A stretch of 64,000 nucleotides of DNA from Moniliophthora roreri (Eukaryota; Basidiomycota; Agaricomycetes; Agaricales; Marasmiaceae), in assembly GCA_001466705.2 (NCBI GenBank), contig LATX02000009.1, positions 1 through 64,000 on the forward strand, written 5' to 3'. Shown here piece by piece: positions 32,179 through 45,066 of this stretch (position 1 is its first letter; every line of letters begins with the position of its first letter). The translations under genes were made by a program, and so were the position numbers. The notes beneath the pieces were generated by a model that did no database searches, was not told where the DNA came from, and saw only the letters and a program-made list of their open reading frames with translations.

Positions 32179-34246
32179 GCTTGGTCCATGCAAGCTTGAT
32201 GATGTTGACATGTGAATCCTTGAGAATGTCAAAGTCTGCAAGGACAACCATGTCCAAAAGTTAGTCAATCTGTGCTGATGGCAGCTTATTCTTTCTGCCA
32301 CTTCATTGAACAAATTGAGAGCTGTTCATATAGCACCTGAGCAGGTTTTAAGAGCATTGCTGATCTGAGTGCACTGTGAGTAACCCGAGAAAGTATCAGA
32401 CATCAGATATAAAATATGGATAATAGGACAGCTCATGTACCAATCTCACTACCATTCAGCTTTATCAATTCAAATAGCCTTTGGACAACCAAATGTTCAA
32501 TCTTATCCAAAGCTCAACAGTAGTCCTGTTCTACTAAACCTTTCAAGGCCTCCTTGTAGCACTTTGAACACTCACTCCAGTGCTCTTCAATCCCATGCTC
32601 CACCTCAAAATCAGCCACCTCTTCTTCAATCAGTTGATGGTGCTTCAACATTGTGTAATATCATATGCAATTGCAAGGTCCTTTCCAAATCAGTCAATCA
32701 GAGAGTTAATAACTGCCATTGGATATTTCATTCTGTTTTGTAAGGTGAGTAGGTTTGGTGCATCAGAAAATCAAAGAATACATACAACTCTCTGCTTTGA
32801 ATCATATCACATATGACAAGAATATGTCCATGGTAGCATATTGCCAAAAAAATCCCTGCTATCAAAAACAGAGCAAACATCTTCTTTCACATCTCAGGGG
32901 CTGCATTCTTCCAGTGCTCAATGCAGGTGTCAATACCAGATTTTAGGTCATTATTTACACTGGCACTGAACATAGGGACGTCAGTATTCATGTCAGGCAC
33001 TTCAGATTTGAGAACAGTTGATTGTTTCTGTATGAGTAAATGTATCAATGATGCACATCAAGGAATACTAAATCAAGAGACTTACTTTTTTACCTCTCTT
33101 TTGAGCATTCTTAACCTCATTGGCAAATTCATTCACCTGTTTGGGATGTAACCAATGATAATCATAGAGTTGTCATGAATCATCACAAGCTGTCTCAGAT
33201 TTGAGAAGGGCATCAAACAGCTTGAGGGAGCTATTCCCATCAATGCAAGCTAGCATGGACAGAGAGAGTTGAGGCTAATTATTCAGACAATACATGTAAG
33301 GTGGGCATAGGACTTGATTATGCATGATCCATTCATCACGGTTCAGATAGAAAACTGTGAGGTTCTGAATGCCTCGCATAATTGTGAGGTAGGCATTATA
33401 CAATGTTTGAAGCTGGTCTTCAAGATGGCCATCACAAGGTATCTGTAAGCAGTAAGATGTTGTTGTATCATAACTTACTCTATGAATGTGCTGAAGCAAA
33501 CAAGCAAACAAGTCAATGCTGTATTTAGGGCAGACTCAATATATTTGCCAGTATTGGTCCAAAAGTGACAGTGAGAATGTGATCATTGGCCGTTCAGCAC
33601 TCCCACTGAGAAACCCATGTCGAACAAGCGACCCATTAATTGACTTGGAATCTGCAGTGTGGAATAGCTTGCAGTCACCAAAGTCTATATTCAGAAGGGC
33701 ATGCATGAGTACAAGTCAATGTGAGGTGTTGCTAGCACTCACAATTCCAATCAATTGTCCGAATAGACCAACGTGCTGCAAAGGTTTGGAACTCCAAATA
33801 TGCATGAATGTGCTGCTCAAGCCAGGACTGAACCTGCTTTTCAACATAGACCATGCAAGTTCGATCATTGTTACATCTGGAAATGATGAGCCAATTGCAA
33901 TGAAACAACCTTGCAAGACACACCAACTGGAATGACTCAGAAGAGAACTCAATAGGTTGTGATACTCAAACTCCCCTCCTGCATGGCTACTCATTGACCC
34001 CTCCTCTCCAAGAGGTATCAAATTCAATGTATCTAGTAACAGATGCCTTTAGTCATCATCGCTGTTGTTCAATAGATCAAAGCTCAGACCTGGTTCAGCC
34101 ATTTCCATGTCTTTAGCATTGTTGAGCACGTCTTCATGTGCACTCCAACCAGAGGGGAGGCAGGCCATAGTTCTGGAACACTGGGACAGTTGGTTGGTTG
34201 GCTGATGGCTGGCTAAAAAAATTTTCTTAAGCCAATTTTTTTTCAA
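32179..34246 (-). pseudogene. KDZ transposase, main part
   Basis: Read on the minus strand from about 34246, this resembles KDZ (Kyakuja-Dileera-Zisupton) transposases. Blocks include LVRHGFLSGSAERPMITFS near 33600, a LDQYWQIY*VCPKYSIDLFA segment near 33530, MLACIDGNSSLKLFDALLKS near 33230, a Trp-Lys-rich block near 32910 (IEHWKNAAPEM), and LAICYHGHILVICDMIQSREL near 32830. It ends near 32200 with ILKDSHVNIIKLAWTKPD, and the C-terminal part follows at 8314-7735. Introns are plausible, but multiple in-frame stops make it a pseudogene. KDZ is recognised by motif memory, not by a search. Confidence 0.65.
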
Positions 34247-36833
34247 ACTTTGAACACTTTCTCAGTAACCAAAGGTTCTTTTGTGACCACCTTTGTAGCA
34301 GAAAGACTTAAATTTGCTCCTATATGCCTTTTGGATGCTGGTTCAGATCAGTTTCCTGCCCACCCATGGTCCTCAGAGCTCACTCACAGGTATTTTAAAG
34401 CTGTATAGGACTGGGAGTTCTCCATAATGGGGTTACATTATATGCCTTCTTGAACCAACTTACAACCTGGATACACATACTATCCTTAGATCTTAGCAGA
34501 TATCAATCGCTAGAGATTTGCAGTTGCTTGCTTGGGCTTCTGTATCTAGAACATAATGTAGATGAACCTTGCAAACAACTTGAAACATTCTACTGAAGAT
34601 TTTGGTATATTGTGCTTGCACTTTGCTGAACCTAGCTAATGTGAAGGGGGAAGAGGTCAAGCACTAGTCAGGCACTTGCTACTTAGCACCTTCCAAAAAG
34701 GTGATGTCATGTGAACTACCTTCTCCGACTCCTAGAGGAGGGTCTTGTCAGGGAGATCAGTTCAAATTACTGTATAGCTTCGGTGAAATCTGTAACAAGT
34801 GCAAATAAGAGGCTGTGCTATCCGCCCGAGGCCTGCATCTGAGTCGAACGATTTCAATCCAAGTTGCCATAAATAGTCATGTCAAAAGAAAAGCCAGTGC
34901 TAACATATGTGAAGAGCAGCATTCCAAATTTCTATTACATTGCTGTCCATCATACACCTCAAAAATGACCAGGAAGACCAAAATCCTGATAGTGAAAGTG
35001 TCAGAACCCTTTTGACCACAATCACTGATATACCTGACCTCCAGCCGTCAGTCACTGGCGAAGGCCAAAATCTACCGTCTCCATACAAATCCCGTTCCAC
35101 TTCTCCTTCCAGACATCACCATGACATGGATTCCATGCCACTCACAGGATCATCGAATCAACACCACACACCTCCCCCAGTGCTCCGAACCTCCGTAATA
35201 TACATTATCTACTTTGTGGAAAACCCTGAAACAAATGAAACTATCCAAGGTCTATGAACCTGGTAAGTCATTATACAGTATCCCTTGACCTATCACTTAC
35301 AAAACCACCAACAGGACCAGTGGAAACGGTTGCCTTCCTTTTAATGACCACAACCTTTTACCTGAAGGTTTTCAGGGTGTAGTAAAGATGCTCCAAAACA
35401 CACTGTGGCAATGAAATATGATCACGAACTCAAACAATCTGGAATCTACGAGCTTCTTTGATTACCATGTAACAGAGATGGGACTGTTCATTATATAGAT
35501 GTCTACAGTACAAAGTATGTCATTTCCAATCCTCCAATACTGATGCTAACAGAATGACTTGATCACGGTCGGCCTGCGATATTGAGGCAGAAATGTGATG
35601 CGTTATACAGGACCATACAATGGTGCTGCAGAAATCTTAACAGTCTCAAATGAAGTGATGCATTGGAAATATACAATGACCTGGACAACAACGACTTCTA
35701 AAACCCTAATGATACCCTTTCCTGTTTCTTGACTTCTTGCATCATGTACCGCGTTCATCTTCTTATCTGGGAACACTATCTCAGACAAAGCACATGCATG
35801 TCTTCACCTGCCCCCCCCCCCTTTTCCTCCTCTTGGACTATACAGGTCATCCAAGTTTCTCATGTATATAAAAAATGTCACCATATAATATCAGCTTTCG
35901 AGTACCACTTTCCTTAAACCTTAAGTTAAAGGAGTCGGGGATGCGCCCTCCTGGCGCGTTACGTCCATATATGGTAGTCAGTGGTTGGTTGGTTCACCGC
36001 GACGGTCCTTAAAAAAAATTCGACCTCATGTACCAAAAAAAAATTTCCCTCCCCCCTGACCCCAACTCATTGCTAAGTCAATTAGAGACACTTTTTTTGC
36101 ATAGGAATGACTTTAGCTCATACCTCTAATCATGTTTTCATACTCAGCCTGTTCGACCGACCACTGCTCTGGCTTTCTTAGTAGCGGTCGGGTTATCTCG
36201 TTCACCATCTCTCCCCATAATGAATCGTACTTCTTTTAGTGGAGGCCGGTCGAGCGCGAGACCTTCTCATCGTCATTGTTTTTGGAGGGTCAGATGTAGT
36301 TGCACAAAATAAGGAGATTCAAGATTAAACTTTGTGGGATAGAGATACAATGCTTCTGGTTAGGAGGAGACTATTGAGATAGCTGTGATAGAAAAAAATC
36401 AGAACTATGCTGGAAACTGAGGACGAGTCACATACCAGACAAGACGATGACGACTCCAGGGCACGTTGATAGCAGCGGTGACGACTGTGGGAATGATATC
36501 AGGAACATGAAGGAATAAAATGAGGTGTTTGAGACGCACCTTATACCTATAGCGACAGCAACGACGACTACTGTGGGACGTTGATGGCAGCGGGAACCAC
36601 CAATGTGAGAACTTGATGTCTGGAACGTGGTTGATGCGGCAGCTGGTCCACGAGGGACTCGAGGAATTCTGAGAGAGAGTGAAGGTGCTGGGAGAGGTGC
36701 AGAGGGGTGCAGGAGAAGGGTGCAGCGAGGTGCGGCCAAATTCCCGGTGATAGCTGTCTTATCAGACACCACGCTCGATACAAACGTGGTGTCTAATCAG
36801 TTCGGATAGATGGGAACCAAAGGTGGAGTAGTA
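34247..36833. other. No recognised gene; coding-like fragments
   Basis: CpG content rises again at about 34.8 kb. A plus-strand frame at 34940-35257 (Ser/Pro/His-rich, 105 codons) and a following SGNGCLPFNDHNLLPEGFQG-like stretch near 35320 look like degraded exons of an unknown gene. A poly-C run lies near 35810. The segment 35970-36010 (TGGTTGGTTGGTTCACCGCG...) has a partial inverted match near 46150-46195. Nothing else is assignable. Confidence 0.3.
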
Positions 36834-37080
36834 GTTTGGTGAATCCAAAAACACAGGAGAGGAGCGATGGATCTCGAGTAGCACCGAATAGAGCTGCTGG
36901 ATAACGTTCAATTGTATTTCGTAGAGTAAGGTTCAGTCAAAAGACAATCGTTTAAGGTAAACAAGTCTGTTAGGGATACAGTATTTCAAGTTCGAGCTCG
37001 AGGTCCGATGGTACAGGACTACAGTTACATTGCCCCTTCACTCTTGGATATAATGTACCTAAACCCCAAGTCAGTACCTG
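36834..37080 (+). repeat. Dispersed repeat, CpG-preserved copy
   Basis: Partner of 3313-3549 with CpG sites retained. Its right part overlaps the predicted 3' end of the Pmp3-like gene on the minus strand. Confidence 0.7.
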
Positions 37081-37460
37081 CCCAGGCCTGAAATTGCAAG
37101 TAAACGCACCAAGCATGAATAACACCAGGAATCCAACCTAATATACAGAGTGCGATGTTTATCCAAAAGTCTATTCCGTCGGATGCGTATTAGCGTATGA
37201 GATTAGAGGCGCGTATATGGGCAAGAGGAAGGGTACACGGACCTGCAGCACACCCTCGTTCTAGAGTACCAAGTCAGTTCTCAGAAGATGCGGGGAAAGC
37301 GAAGGGACTTACTAAAAAACACGGATACAGGCGGTAGAAAGCTATTTCGCCGGAATCATTAGCCTCGAGAACATGAAGCAAAGGAAGAAAGGAAGAAAGA
37401 AAGGGCGTACATTGCAAGAAAATATAGACAGACGTCGGCGTTTGAGGATGTTTTCGACAT
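37025..37460 (-). CDS. Pmp3-family small membrane proteolipid
   Basis: Four short exons on the minus strand give a Pmp3/UPF0057-type protein: 37460 to about 37414 (MSKTSSNADVCLYFLA), 37341-37313 (FLPPVSVFF), 37260-37243 (KRGCAA) and from 37170 (DFWINIALCILGWIPGVIHA). Junctions use GT-AG and keep phase. The family has two membrane helices, about 55-60 residues, and in yeast affects plasma-membrane potential and salt tolerance. The last exon lacks a stop after GVIHAW; it runs about 24 codons into the dispersed repeat and stops at 37025. That tail is unusual and may mean the gene's end was replaced. I consider the identification strong and the 3' end uncertain. Confidence 0.75.
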
Positions 37461-40400
37461 TTCTTCCTTGGTAGTTCAGAGTTGGGTCGTTGGACCGTTG
37501 GGTCGTTGGGTCGTAAGGCGGGCGTGAACGGTAGAGAAATTAGGGAATTGTGAGCATGGCGGATATATGTGCGCTGCGGAAAATGACGTCACAGGAAAGG
37601 GAAAAAGGCAGTTGGTGGCGGTGAGGTGGCTGGGTAAGGGCACCATCCAGTTTCTTCAAAACTACCTCGGCGACGCGAGGCTTGTTTACATCCATCATGT
37701 GTCAACTCCTTACACTATACCCTCAAATGAACAGATCCATACCTTCCATAGTGCCCCTGGAGCATAACTGAAACGATACCCAAGGACAGAACGCTTCGAA
37801 ACGTGTCAAATGTCATATTATACATTGGTCTAACAGCCTCTGGGACTACCAGCTGAAACACATTCTAACCCTTCTTGCGGGATATCGACCTTTCTTTGTT
37901 GCGAAAAGTTCCATATTTGTACCCATTTTTGTTCATCTGGAGCTCCGAAAGTATTAAGAGCTTTATCCTTTATTTTCCGGGTTCTGAGCGAGGTGTTGAT
38001 GTCGACTGGGGGATTATTGAACAGTTTGGTGCGTTCTTTATTTTCTCCAATGGTAATATCTTGACTAACATGGCATAGTAGAGAGCGGAACTCAGGAATG
38101 CAGACTTGAAGGTTTCTCAGATACGGCCAAGAACATATCCACCTACCAGCACCGAAATCAACCTCACAAAACTCATTCGCGAATGCAGAGCATCATCTTT
38201 GTGGACCCAGAATATCAAGGAACGAGAGAAGATCATCAAGGCATCCCAATCCTCTTTGACATTGAACAGGTCCGCCTCGTACAGAATTGGGGGCGTCTCG
38301 GAATCTATTCCGTCTAACTTTCCAGACAAATTCGCCAACGCCCACCTTCCTGATGCCGTACCTATACTCACATCAATAGCAACGCGCCCACCCAGCAAAT
38401 CCACCGCATTCATTCACGCATGTAGCGGTCTTGGCTTGAAGACAGATATTACGCAAATTATGTACCGGGTTCATTGGAATGGTCGCGTTGATCAGGATGA
38501 GGAGCGATTATCATCGTACCCGTAAAGGTGGTGGTGACTCAAATGGATAATACGCTTTCGAAAGGTGTGTCGACGTAACGTCTCTCGAGGTTTCTACTAG
38601 TACTTACCGCCGGGCTGGAGAGCCGAAGAGCGGCATGGCTACTACGGCGCTCGAAAGGAACAGCGGGGCCGGAAAGAAAATTCCTTACCGAGGAACTGCA
38701 ACACCGAGTATGTATGGGAAACCCACATCGAAGAAGAACCACTTGTAATAGCCATGTTGCTAAATGTGAGACGTCCTGCGCGCTGTATGCTACTCGGCAT
38801 GACGTGGTGTACATACTCATTACTTGCGATCGTCGGGTAGTCTGGTCTTGAGACCAATGGGCAGCTGCAGGTATTGGGGCTCGGAAATGGACGCCAAAAT
38901 CAAAATTCCCCACATTGTCGACGGTTGCTGCGGCCTCCGAGCGACAACTTCTAAGTCACGAACTGGTCGATTTGATTTCTCCCTTTTCTATCGGATAGGA
39001 AAGCTTGTCTGTGATCACCGCCGGCGCTGCTTTGGCCCATCTCGGAATTTCGTAGGGCTTTGTTGGATTTCATCGATTACCTCATACTTGCACAATGCAT
39101 GGGCGTCAGTGATAACTGGTCCTCTTGGGAGTCCCCCGTTGTCCGTGAGTCTCTAAATGTCCCATTTGCTGATTTAAACAATTGTTCATCTGCAGATTTG
39201 GCGAAATGCTAATAACATGCCGCGCCCGGAAGACAGTCGAGGGCATTCTACAGATGAACGAATGTATCGTACGTATCGAAAATCTCCAATCCTTCAGGCT
39301 ATACGGTACAGTGCTAACAAGATCATATTGGTCAAATCTTCGGATAGCACGGATTCAGTGAACAACCCCAGTCCCAGGAAGGTTATTGGCATTCTACGTA
39401 TACAGAGGCAATCGGGTTCAATAACGGCTAACTGAGAGCGAGTGAGGATGGCCTGTTTTATGGGACAGCACGGCTCGATAGGGACGATATTGGACCTGCT
39501 ATGAACCCAGTTGGGTACCAGGGAATCTGTGCTGGTGCGTGGTATGCTTTGGAAATGAAATAGAGGTACCCTAGAGCGGATGGTCAGCTTGTGATTTCGA
39601 CGGGACATGGAGCAAGTAAGGTATCAGTGAATATAATGTCTTCGAGAGTCAGACGATGTCGATATGGTGCATCATGAATCGAGTTCAAGGGCGCGCAGGA
39701 CTCACCTCTTTGAAGGTTGAGAGCTTGGATGGGAATGGTCAAGAGCAGGAGAAAATCTGGTCATTTTATACGCTTCTGCAGATGATATTCTCACACTGGA
39801 AAATTTATTCTGTTTACAGGACTTCAGTGAGGCAGGGAGAACGGGTCCGAGCCACTGTGACTGAGTCAGCAAACCACCAGCGAGTCCTAGTCAGTGCGTC
39901 ACCGAGTAACAAGCTACTGAGCCGGCCAAGCCTTCAGATTTGTTGAGTTAGTCTTTGCCTCCTTCTCAATCGGTGCTACCAAGGTCCTGAAAGACGTCGA
40001 GAGGAATGATCAGAAATGGGAGGTCTGGAGAGGTCTTCTTTGCTGACACCACATCTGTCGCGGAGTCAACCAGCGGTCCCAAAGTACGGGTGAGTTGTCT
40101 GTACTTTCCTACCTTGATTACACTCATTCTTTTCGGCCTTTTAGCAGCTTCCCCAAGGTCGACGACACCCTATCCCCCGCTGTGGAAAGTGAGACCTCCG
40201 AGCAAACTCTCCGATGAAAATTACACTCCACTTCCAGCGCATACTACACCTTTCCTCACGACTACATGCCGGTCTTTTTCGTCCAGTCATTGTCGCCCCC
40301 GCCTAATTACTTAGCCCTCAAGATGTGCCGCCCATGACGCAGACCATGACAGATGAGTTTGACAGCATCTTCAATTCCTTATCAGTCTTATTGCCCTCAT

Positions 40401-41257
40401 CTTCTCCACTGATGACTCTAGCAGCAGTACGCCCACTCTCTTCCGAATATTCATGCCTCATGCTTCTGACTGGGGTTCCGTCCCCTTCGCAGCAATCAAA
40501 TTACTTAGCCTTCAAAATGATGTGCCGCCCATGGCGCAGGCCATAACAGATGAATTTGATAGCATTTTCAAATTCTCATCGCCCTCATCTTCTCCAGTGA
40601 CTCTAGCAGCAGTACGCCCACTCTTTCGAATATTCATACCTCATGCTTCTGACTGGTGTTCCGTGAGTCCCCTTCGCAGCGACAACTTATTCCATATTCA
40701 CTTCCACCTGTATCACTCTGTTGAACTCGGATACACGTTCGTAGTATACCAATGCATTTGTTGGTGTGATATCCCTGTACTTCTGCATCATTTGCGATTC
40801 AGTAGCTGGTGTACACTATTTGGTAGCTCGTTACCAGCTGCCTCCCTACTCTATCACGTCCTGAAGCGTCTAAGCCATTACGATGGCGTTATTTGTGAAA
40901 TTCCTGTGCGCCTCCGTTTCCCTTCGGACTTCTTCGGTCCCGATCAACGCACCAATCTCAACGCAGGGTTCTGGGAGTGACTCGGCGACTCGTCTGCCTG
41001 GTGGCTCGGTGCCGGTAAAACTGGCAAGTTGGGCGGTTCTCCGACACAACAATCAGGAATCTCGACCTCTCAACAGTAGACGTAGTTGAAATCGTACGAT
41101 GAATGGCTGGGCACAGGCGCTGAGCGCTGAGTACTTACTGAGGCCGCTATATTCAAAACACTTGAGAGGATATATACATCTATATATTTGGTACCTAAGC
41201 GACTTGCTCCTCCAGCTGGCAGACTTCTAGACAGCGACACTGGTTCTGGTCAAGGCT
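37461..41257. other. Unassigned 3.8-kb region
   Basis: No gene could be identified. Frames worth noting are 38106-38525 (+, 139 codons, no known motif) and 39040-39120 (+), whose RALLDFIDYLILAQ-like fragment faintly recalls transposase-linked sequences. The CpG level is normal, so old but unmethylated gene debris is possible. A tandem duplication at 40305-40680 is listed separately. Confidence 0.35.
40305..40680 (+). repeat. Tandem duplication, about 190-bp unit, two copies
   Basis: ATTACTTAGCC...GTGCCGCCCATG starts at 40305 and recurs at 40499. Both copies contain GACTCTAGCAGCAGTACGCC and CTCATGCTTCTGACTGG. The copies differ by small indels and substitutions. No gene is recognised across them. 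Confidence 0.8.
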
Positions 41258-42726
41258 TCAGGCGTGAATACCATCTTGACTAGCACGACTCTCGTCTTTC
41301 TGCACACTAGAATCAAAACCACCAACTCCAGGAAAGCCGATACTATCTGTTGGGAGCGTGTCCTTCACTTGATGAATGTGAACCGTGAGCGGTTGCATTG
41401 GGAGTGCAAACGAGGTTCCCCTCATGTTCGCTGCACTGTGGTGTTGCCGTCTTGTCGGTGTCGTCGAAGGCATTGCAGACGGATTTCTAGCCCATCCTAA
41501 ACGTATTCGCACGTTGATGAAACTAAATGAAATGCCCGCTATGACCGCCCAACAATCTGCGATGATGACGGTTCCAACGCCCAACACTGCATAGTTTGCT
41601 ATGAAAGCCGTAGTCCAAAACCTACGCCAGATGTTCAGTATCAGTCTACTAGTGCTCAAGCTGCAGTATGCTGGCTCACGTGTACAGCATGGTACTTTCT
41701 ATGAATACTATGAGTGCGGACTGTATAGAAGTAAAGGTCAGGAGAAAGGATGAATAAGATAACAGTACCAATTGGCTACTTACACTCAGATTGTTGCTTC
41801 CGACTCGAATAGCACCAGCATAGCGGGGGCTTTGGGGCCTCATCCGCCAGATCTGATATCCAATCAAGACTGGACGAGCATCAGTACGCGGTATCGGATA
41901 TAAGCAAGGACCGTACTTGAGCTGTACACATTAGTCCTGGTTAAATCATAAAATATTCAGGATTGTTCAAGGGTTCTATGAAGCAGGACATACAGCATTG
42001 TGAAAGTCATAAAGCCAAAAACCCACGCTCCCATCACTGGGGAGAACGGGATCTGTTCGGGGGTATACTGCGCATAATTTCTCGTCAAACTAACACCACA
42101 TACTACAAGAAATAGTTAGAATCGTTTGGCCGAATAGAGGCGGAGTCTGTACCTATGAGGCCGATGAGGGCCAGAACTGGAATGATTATCACATAGTAAT
42201 TCCGGGCCCAGATCGCCCAGAGTCTGTATATCTGCCAGATGTTTGAGCCAGGAAGACCGTGTCGATATCAAGGCAAGCTCACCAGCATACTATCGCCAAT
42301 GATCAGAGATGCTCCAACGAATCCCAACTTAATTATATAGAGGTCCTGCGATACGTCTACATAGTACATCAAGGGTCCCGTCTCGGAATATACGACAGCT
42401 CTGAAAAGCCGCAAAACGGTGCATATCCAATGCTTGACAATAGTGAACATGAGAGAAAAGTTTGAAAAAGTGTCACCTACCCCAGTGATAGTGACGAATA
42501 ACGCGATTGCCCCTAAGAACATAGGTTTTTTGACTGCTACTTGAGCGCGGCGAAAATTGGACCCCTTCTTGGTCACATTGTTGAGAGGAAAGTATATGAA
42601 TATGATAGAGCCTATATCAAGGACGAGGAATACCCCGTAGAGAAAGCTCTCAACGACAACATTGGCGAGGTATGCAGATAGAACAGCTGCATAATCGGGC
42701 ATTTGGGTCGTGGAAGAAGTCACCAT
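41258..42726 (-). CDS. Fungal seven-helix membrane protein, function unknown
   Basis: Multi-exon minus-strand gene starting at ATG 42726 (MVTSSTTQMPDYAAVLSAY). Introns are near 42480-42433, 42282-42232, 42155-42095, 41990-41930 and 41790-41720, all GT-AG. The product alternates hydrophobic helices and short loops: FLYGVFLVLDIGSIIFIYF, FLGAIALFVTIT, a loop with MYYVDVSQDLYIIKLGFVGA, IYRLWAIWARNYYVIIIPVL, PVMGAWVFGFMTF, and a last helix followed by AGISFSFINVRIRLGW. That Arg-containing motif and the hydrophilic tail are typical of a large Agaricomycete family of 7TM proteins without known ligand. The tail (to 41258) has SSVQKDESRASQDGIHA. No frame break seen. Confidence 0.72.
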
Positions 42727-43362
42727 TCGTACCCAATACACCTATATATAAAGTATTCCGGGGCTCTCACGCCTCTGAGGCATCAGCAACCGGAAGAAGA
42801 CAACAAAGCCGATCATCATCATACGGGACAGAGCTGTGGAGAAATCATGATATTTCTCTATATGGGTGTCTACGTCGGCCACGCAGCACGAAGAGCAGAT
42901 ATCAAAGATATGTGACTTGTGGTGAGATGAATCAGCATCAAGTCCTAGTAAGTTTCGCATGTCTCAATGCTGTGAGACTAGATATCCTGGGGTGGCGATA
43001 GATTGTAATCGCTATTCGCGAACAAAAAGTTCAGTGAGCCCGGCTGGATGAACATAGATACTTTGCCGCCGTGTCATGGTGGTAGGCTGAAAAGTTGTTT
43101 GAGACGCCCACAAGGCGCGCAGGCTGAGAAAATATCGCCCGTCGGCAAAATTGACTTTCCGTGTTTCGTAGTTCCCGCTTTACCACCATCTTCGGATCTT
43201 GTTGTTTGCTTTCTTGTTCGCCTTTGACTGGCCTCGGGTTTCACAAAACCTTGGGATTGATTATTGCGGGTCAAATTTGTATCGAACACGATTGCGGGTA
43301 ACGGCGGTGGTGCGTGTCATCTTGCTTTGAGGTCTAATGATGAAGCTGATTCCTGTAGCTCC

Positions 43363-45066
43363 ATGGTTCATCTGAGCGGAATATCAAGATATTTTACGAC
43401 AAACGATCCTCCTTCCCACCAAGATGCAGTCATTATCCGCCACGTCGTCCAAGAAAAAGCCGATACAGTCTCCTCTATAACAGACGAAATATCGTCTCTC
43501 CAAAAACAAATCCAGCACCTTTCTCAAAAGAGAGAAGCTGCTCAACAAGACCTCGACGCCCATCGAGGTCTTCTTTCCAGTGTTCGCAAGTTACCTCTCG
43601 AAATTCTGGGCGTAGTCTTTTCACTATGCACCCAGCGCGATTGCACGTCAATGACACTCCCCAACACCCTAAAAGCACCCATGCTCTTCTGCCAAGTTTC
43701 CCGCTATTGGCGCTCAGCAGCGATATCCAACCCGTCCCTTTGGTCCACCTTTGCCATTGACGTCTACCATAAACCCCATTCATTCGAGCTTACCAGACTC
43801 TGGCTTTCCCACTCCCAACAACTACCCCTCGCACTCAGCCTCACCATCACCGCTCCCTCCGAAGCCCAGGACATGGAAAAACCCGAACAGCACCCTTCTC
43901 TCCCCTCGATCCGCAATTCCGTCATCACGCTCATGAAAAACCTCGTTATACCAAACTTTTACCGATGTCGTTCCTTCACGTTGCGCTGTCAAGCAGCGTT
44001 TGACGATAAACTCATCGATGCTATCCCTGCACCACCCACTCGCGTGCCAAACCTAGAACATTTGGATATCCCACTCGATTTACCACATTGTCCGTTCATG
44101 TTCCAATGGTGTTTCGGATTGGCCATGTCCTCACCGAGGATAAAACACCTGATATGTGGGATACCCTCAGTCTTGCAGCACAAATCAGACGCATCATCGA
44201 ACTGGAATTATATCGAGACGTTTGATTTACAGCAAATGGGAGTCTCACCGACCGAAGCGGTGAGATTCTTTGCTGTTGCGCCGAGGTTGAAGACGTGTGT
44301 TTTAGGGTTGTGTAATTGGAATTCGGGTGATGATCTGGAACCGGAGGACGGGCCCCGGGGCATAGTCAAGCACGAGAAACTCCGCGTGCTCAAGGTGTAC
44401 GACCGAGCCGATTTGCTCGGTTCATTACTGGATCTCATCACACTTCCCAAACTCGCATCACTCACTGTATCTGGGCTTGTCCAGACTGGTGGATGGCCAG
44501 ACGCACAGCTACGAAACTTTTTGGAACGTTCGGATTGTCCGTTGCAGGTTCTAAACGTACAAGATAACACGATCCCACCGGAAAATCTTATTGGGTATCT
44601 ATCTATGGAAAGGATTAGAAAATCGTTGAGGGATTTACGGTTACACAAGACGGTGCCGATGCCGAAACGGTTACTCGAGTTTTTGACGTCTGGAGATGCG
44701 ACCACATCGACGCCGGCGGTGCCCAATTTGCGTACCTTGATGTGTACCATCGATCCGATCAACCAGGCGTCCATGTTCGAATTGTTCGTGAAGAATAGGA
44801 GGAGAGCGAATGTTGAGAAAGGGATCATGTCAAGGTTGAAGAGGATCTATTTGACGATTATTTCCCCAATCTATGGAGGTTTGGTGTTGGAGACACCTGA
44901 TCTTTCGGCGTTGCTGGAGGAAGTTGAGAAGACGGGAGAGATGGATGTGAAGGTGACGCTGTATAGGTTTTCAGAGGTGTTGACGACAACGGTGTTGCCG
45001 AATCCGCCTAATCCACCGGATGAATTGGAGGACGATGAGGACGACGATCATACATATACAGAATAG
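43363..45066 (+). CDS. F-box protein (Agaricomycete type)
   Basis: Single open frame. I choose ATG 43363 (567 residues) because the family starts with a short Ser/Pro region before the coiled coil; an upstream in-frame TTG at 43264 is not a likely start. Residues about 20-60 form a coiled coil (SSITDEISSLQKQIQHLSQK), followed by the F-box-like motif VRKLPLEILGVVFSLC and the conserved CQVSRYWRSAAISNPSLWS. The rest resembles degenerate leucine-rich repeats with an acidic C-terminus (DELEDDEDDDHT). F-box proteins recruit substrates to SCF ubiquitin ligases; this family is greatly expanded in mushrooms and its targets are unknown. Confidence 0.85.
   Translation: MVHLSGISRYFTTNDPPSHQDAVIIRHVVQEKADTVSSITDEISSLQKQIQHLSQKREAAQQDLDAHRGLLSSVRKLPLEILGVVFSLCTQRDCTSMTLPNTLKAPMLFCQVSRYWRSAAISNPSLWSTFAIDVYHKPHSFELTRLWLSHSQQLPLALSLTITAPSEAQDMEKPEQHPSLPSIRNSVITLMKNLVIPNFYRCRSFTLRCQAAFDDKLIDAIPAPPTRVPNLEHLDIPLDLPHCPFMFQWCFGLAMSSPRIKHLICGIPSVLQHKSDASSNWNYIETFDLQQMGVSPTEAVRFFAVAPRLKTCVLGLCNWNSGDDLEPEDGPRGIVKHEKLRVLKVYDRADLLGSLLDLITLPKLASLTVSGLVQTGGWPDAQLRNFLERSDCPLQVLNVQDNTIPPENLIGYLSMERIRKSLRDLRLHKTVPMPKRLLEFLTSGDATTSTPAVPNLRTLMCTIDPINQASMFELFVKNRRRANVEKGIMSRLKRIYLTIISPIYGGLVLETPDLSALLEEVEKTGEMDVKVTLYRFSEVLTTTVLPNPPNPPDELEDDEDDDHTYTE

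Noticed and set aside
36428..36772. 114-codon Ser/Pro-rich frame on the minus strand
   Set aside because: Compositionally biased, overlaps other frames on both strands and has no recognisable domain or splice structure.
38106..38525. 139-codon frame as a gene
   Set aside because: Open but without any family motif, start context or neighbouring exons that I could join to it; left inside the unassigned region.
43264..43362. N-terminal extension of the F-box protein
   Set aside because: It starts at TTG, is not typical of the family, and the ATG at 43363 gives the usual N-terminal layout.
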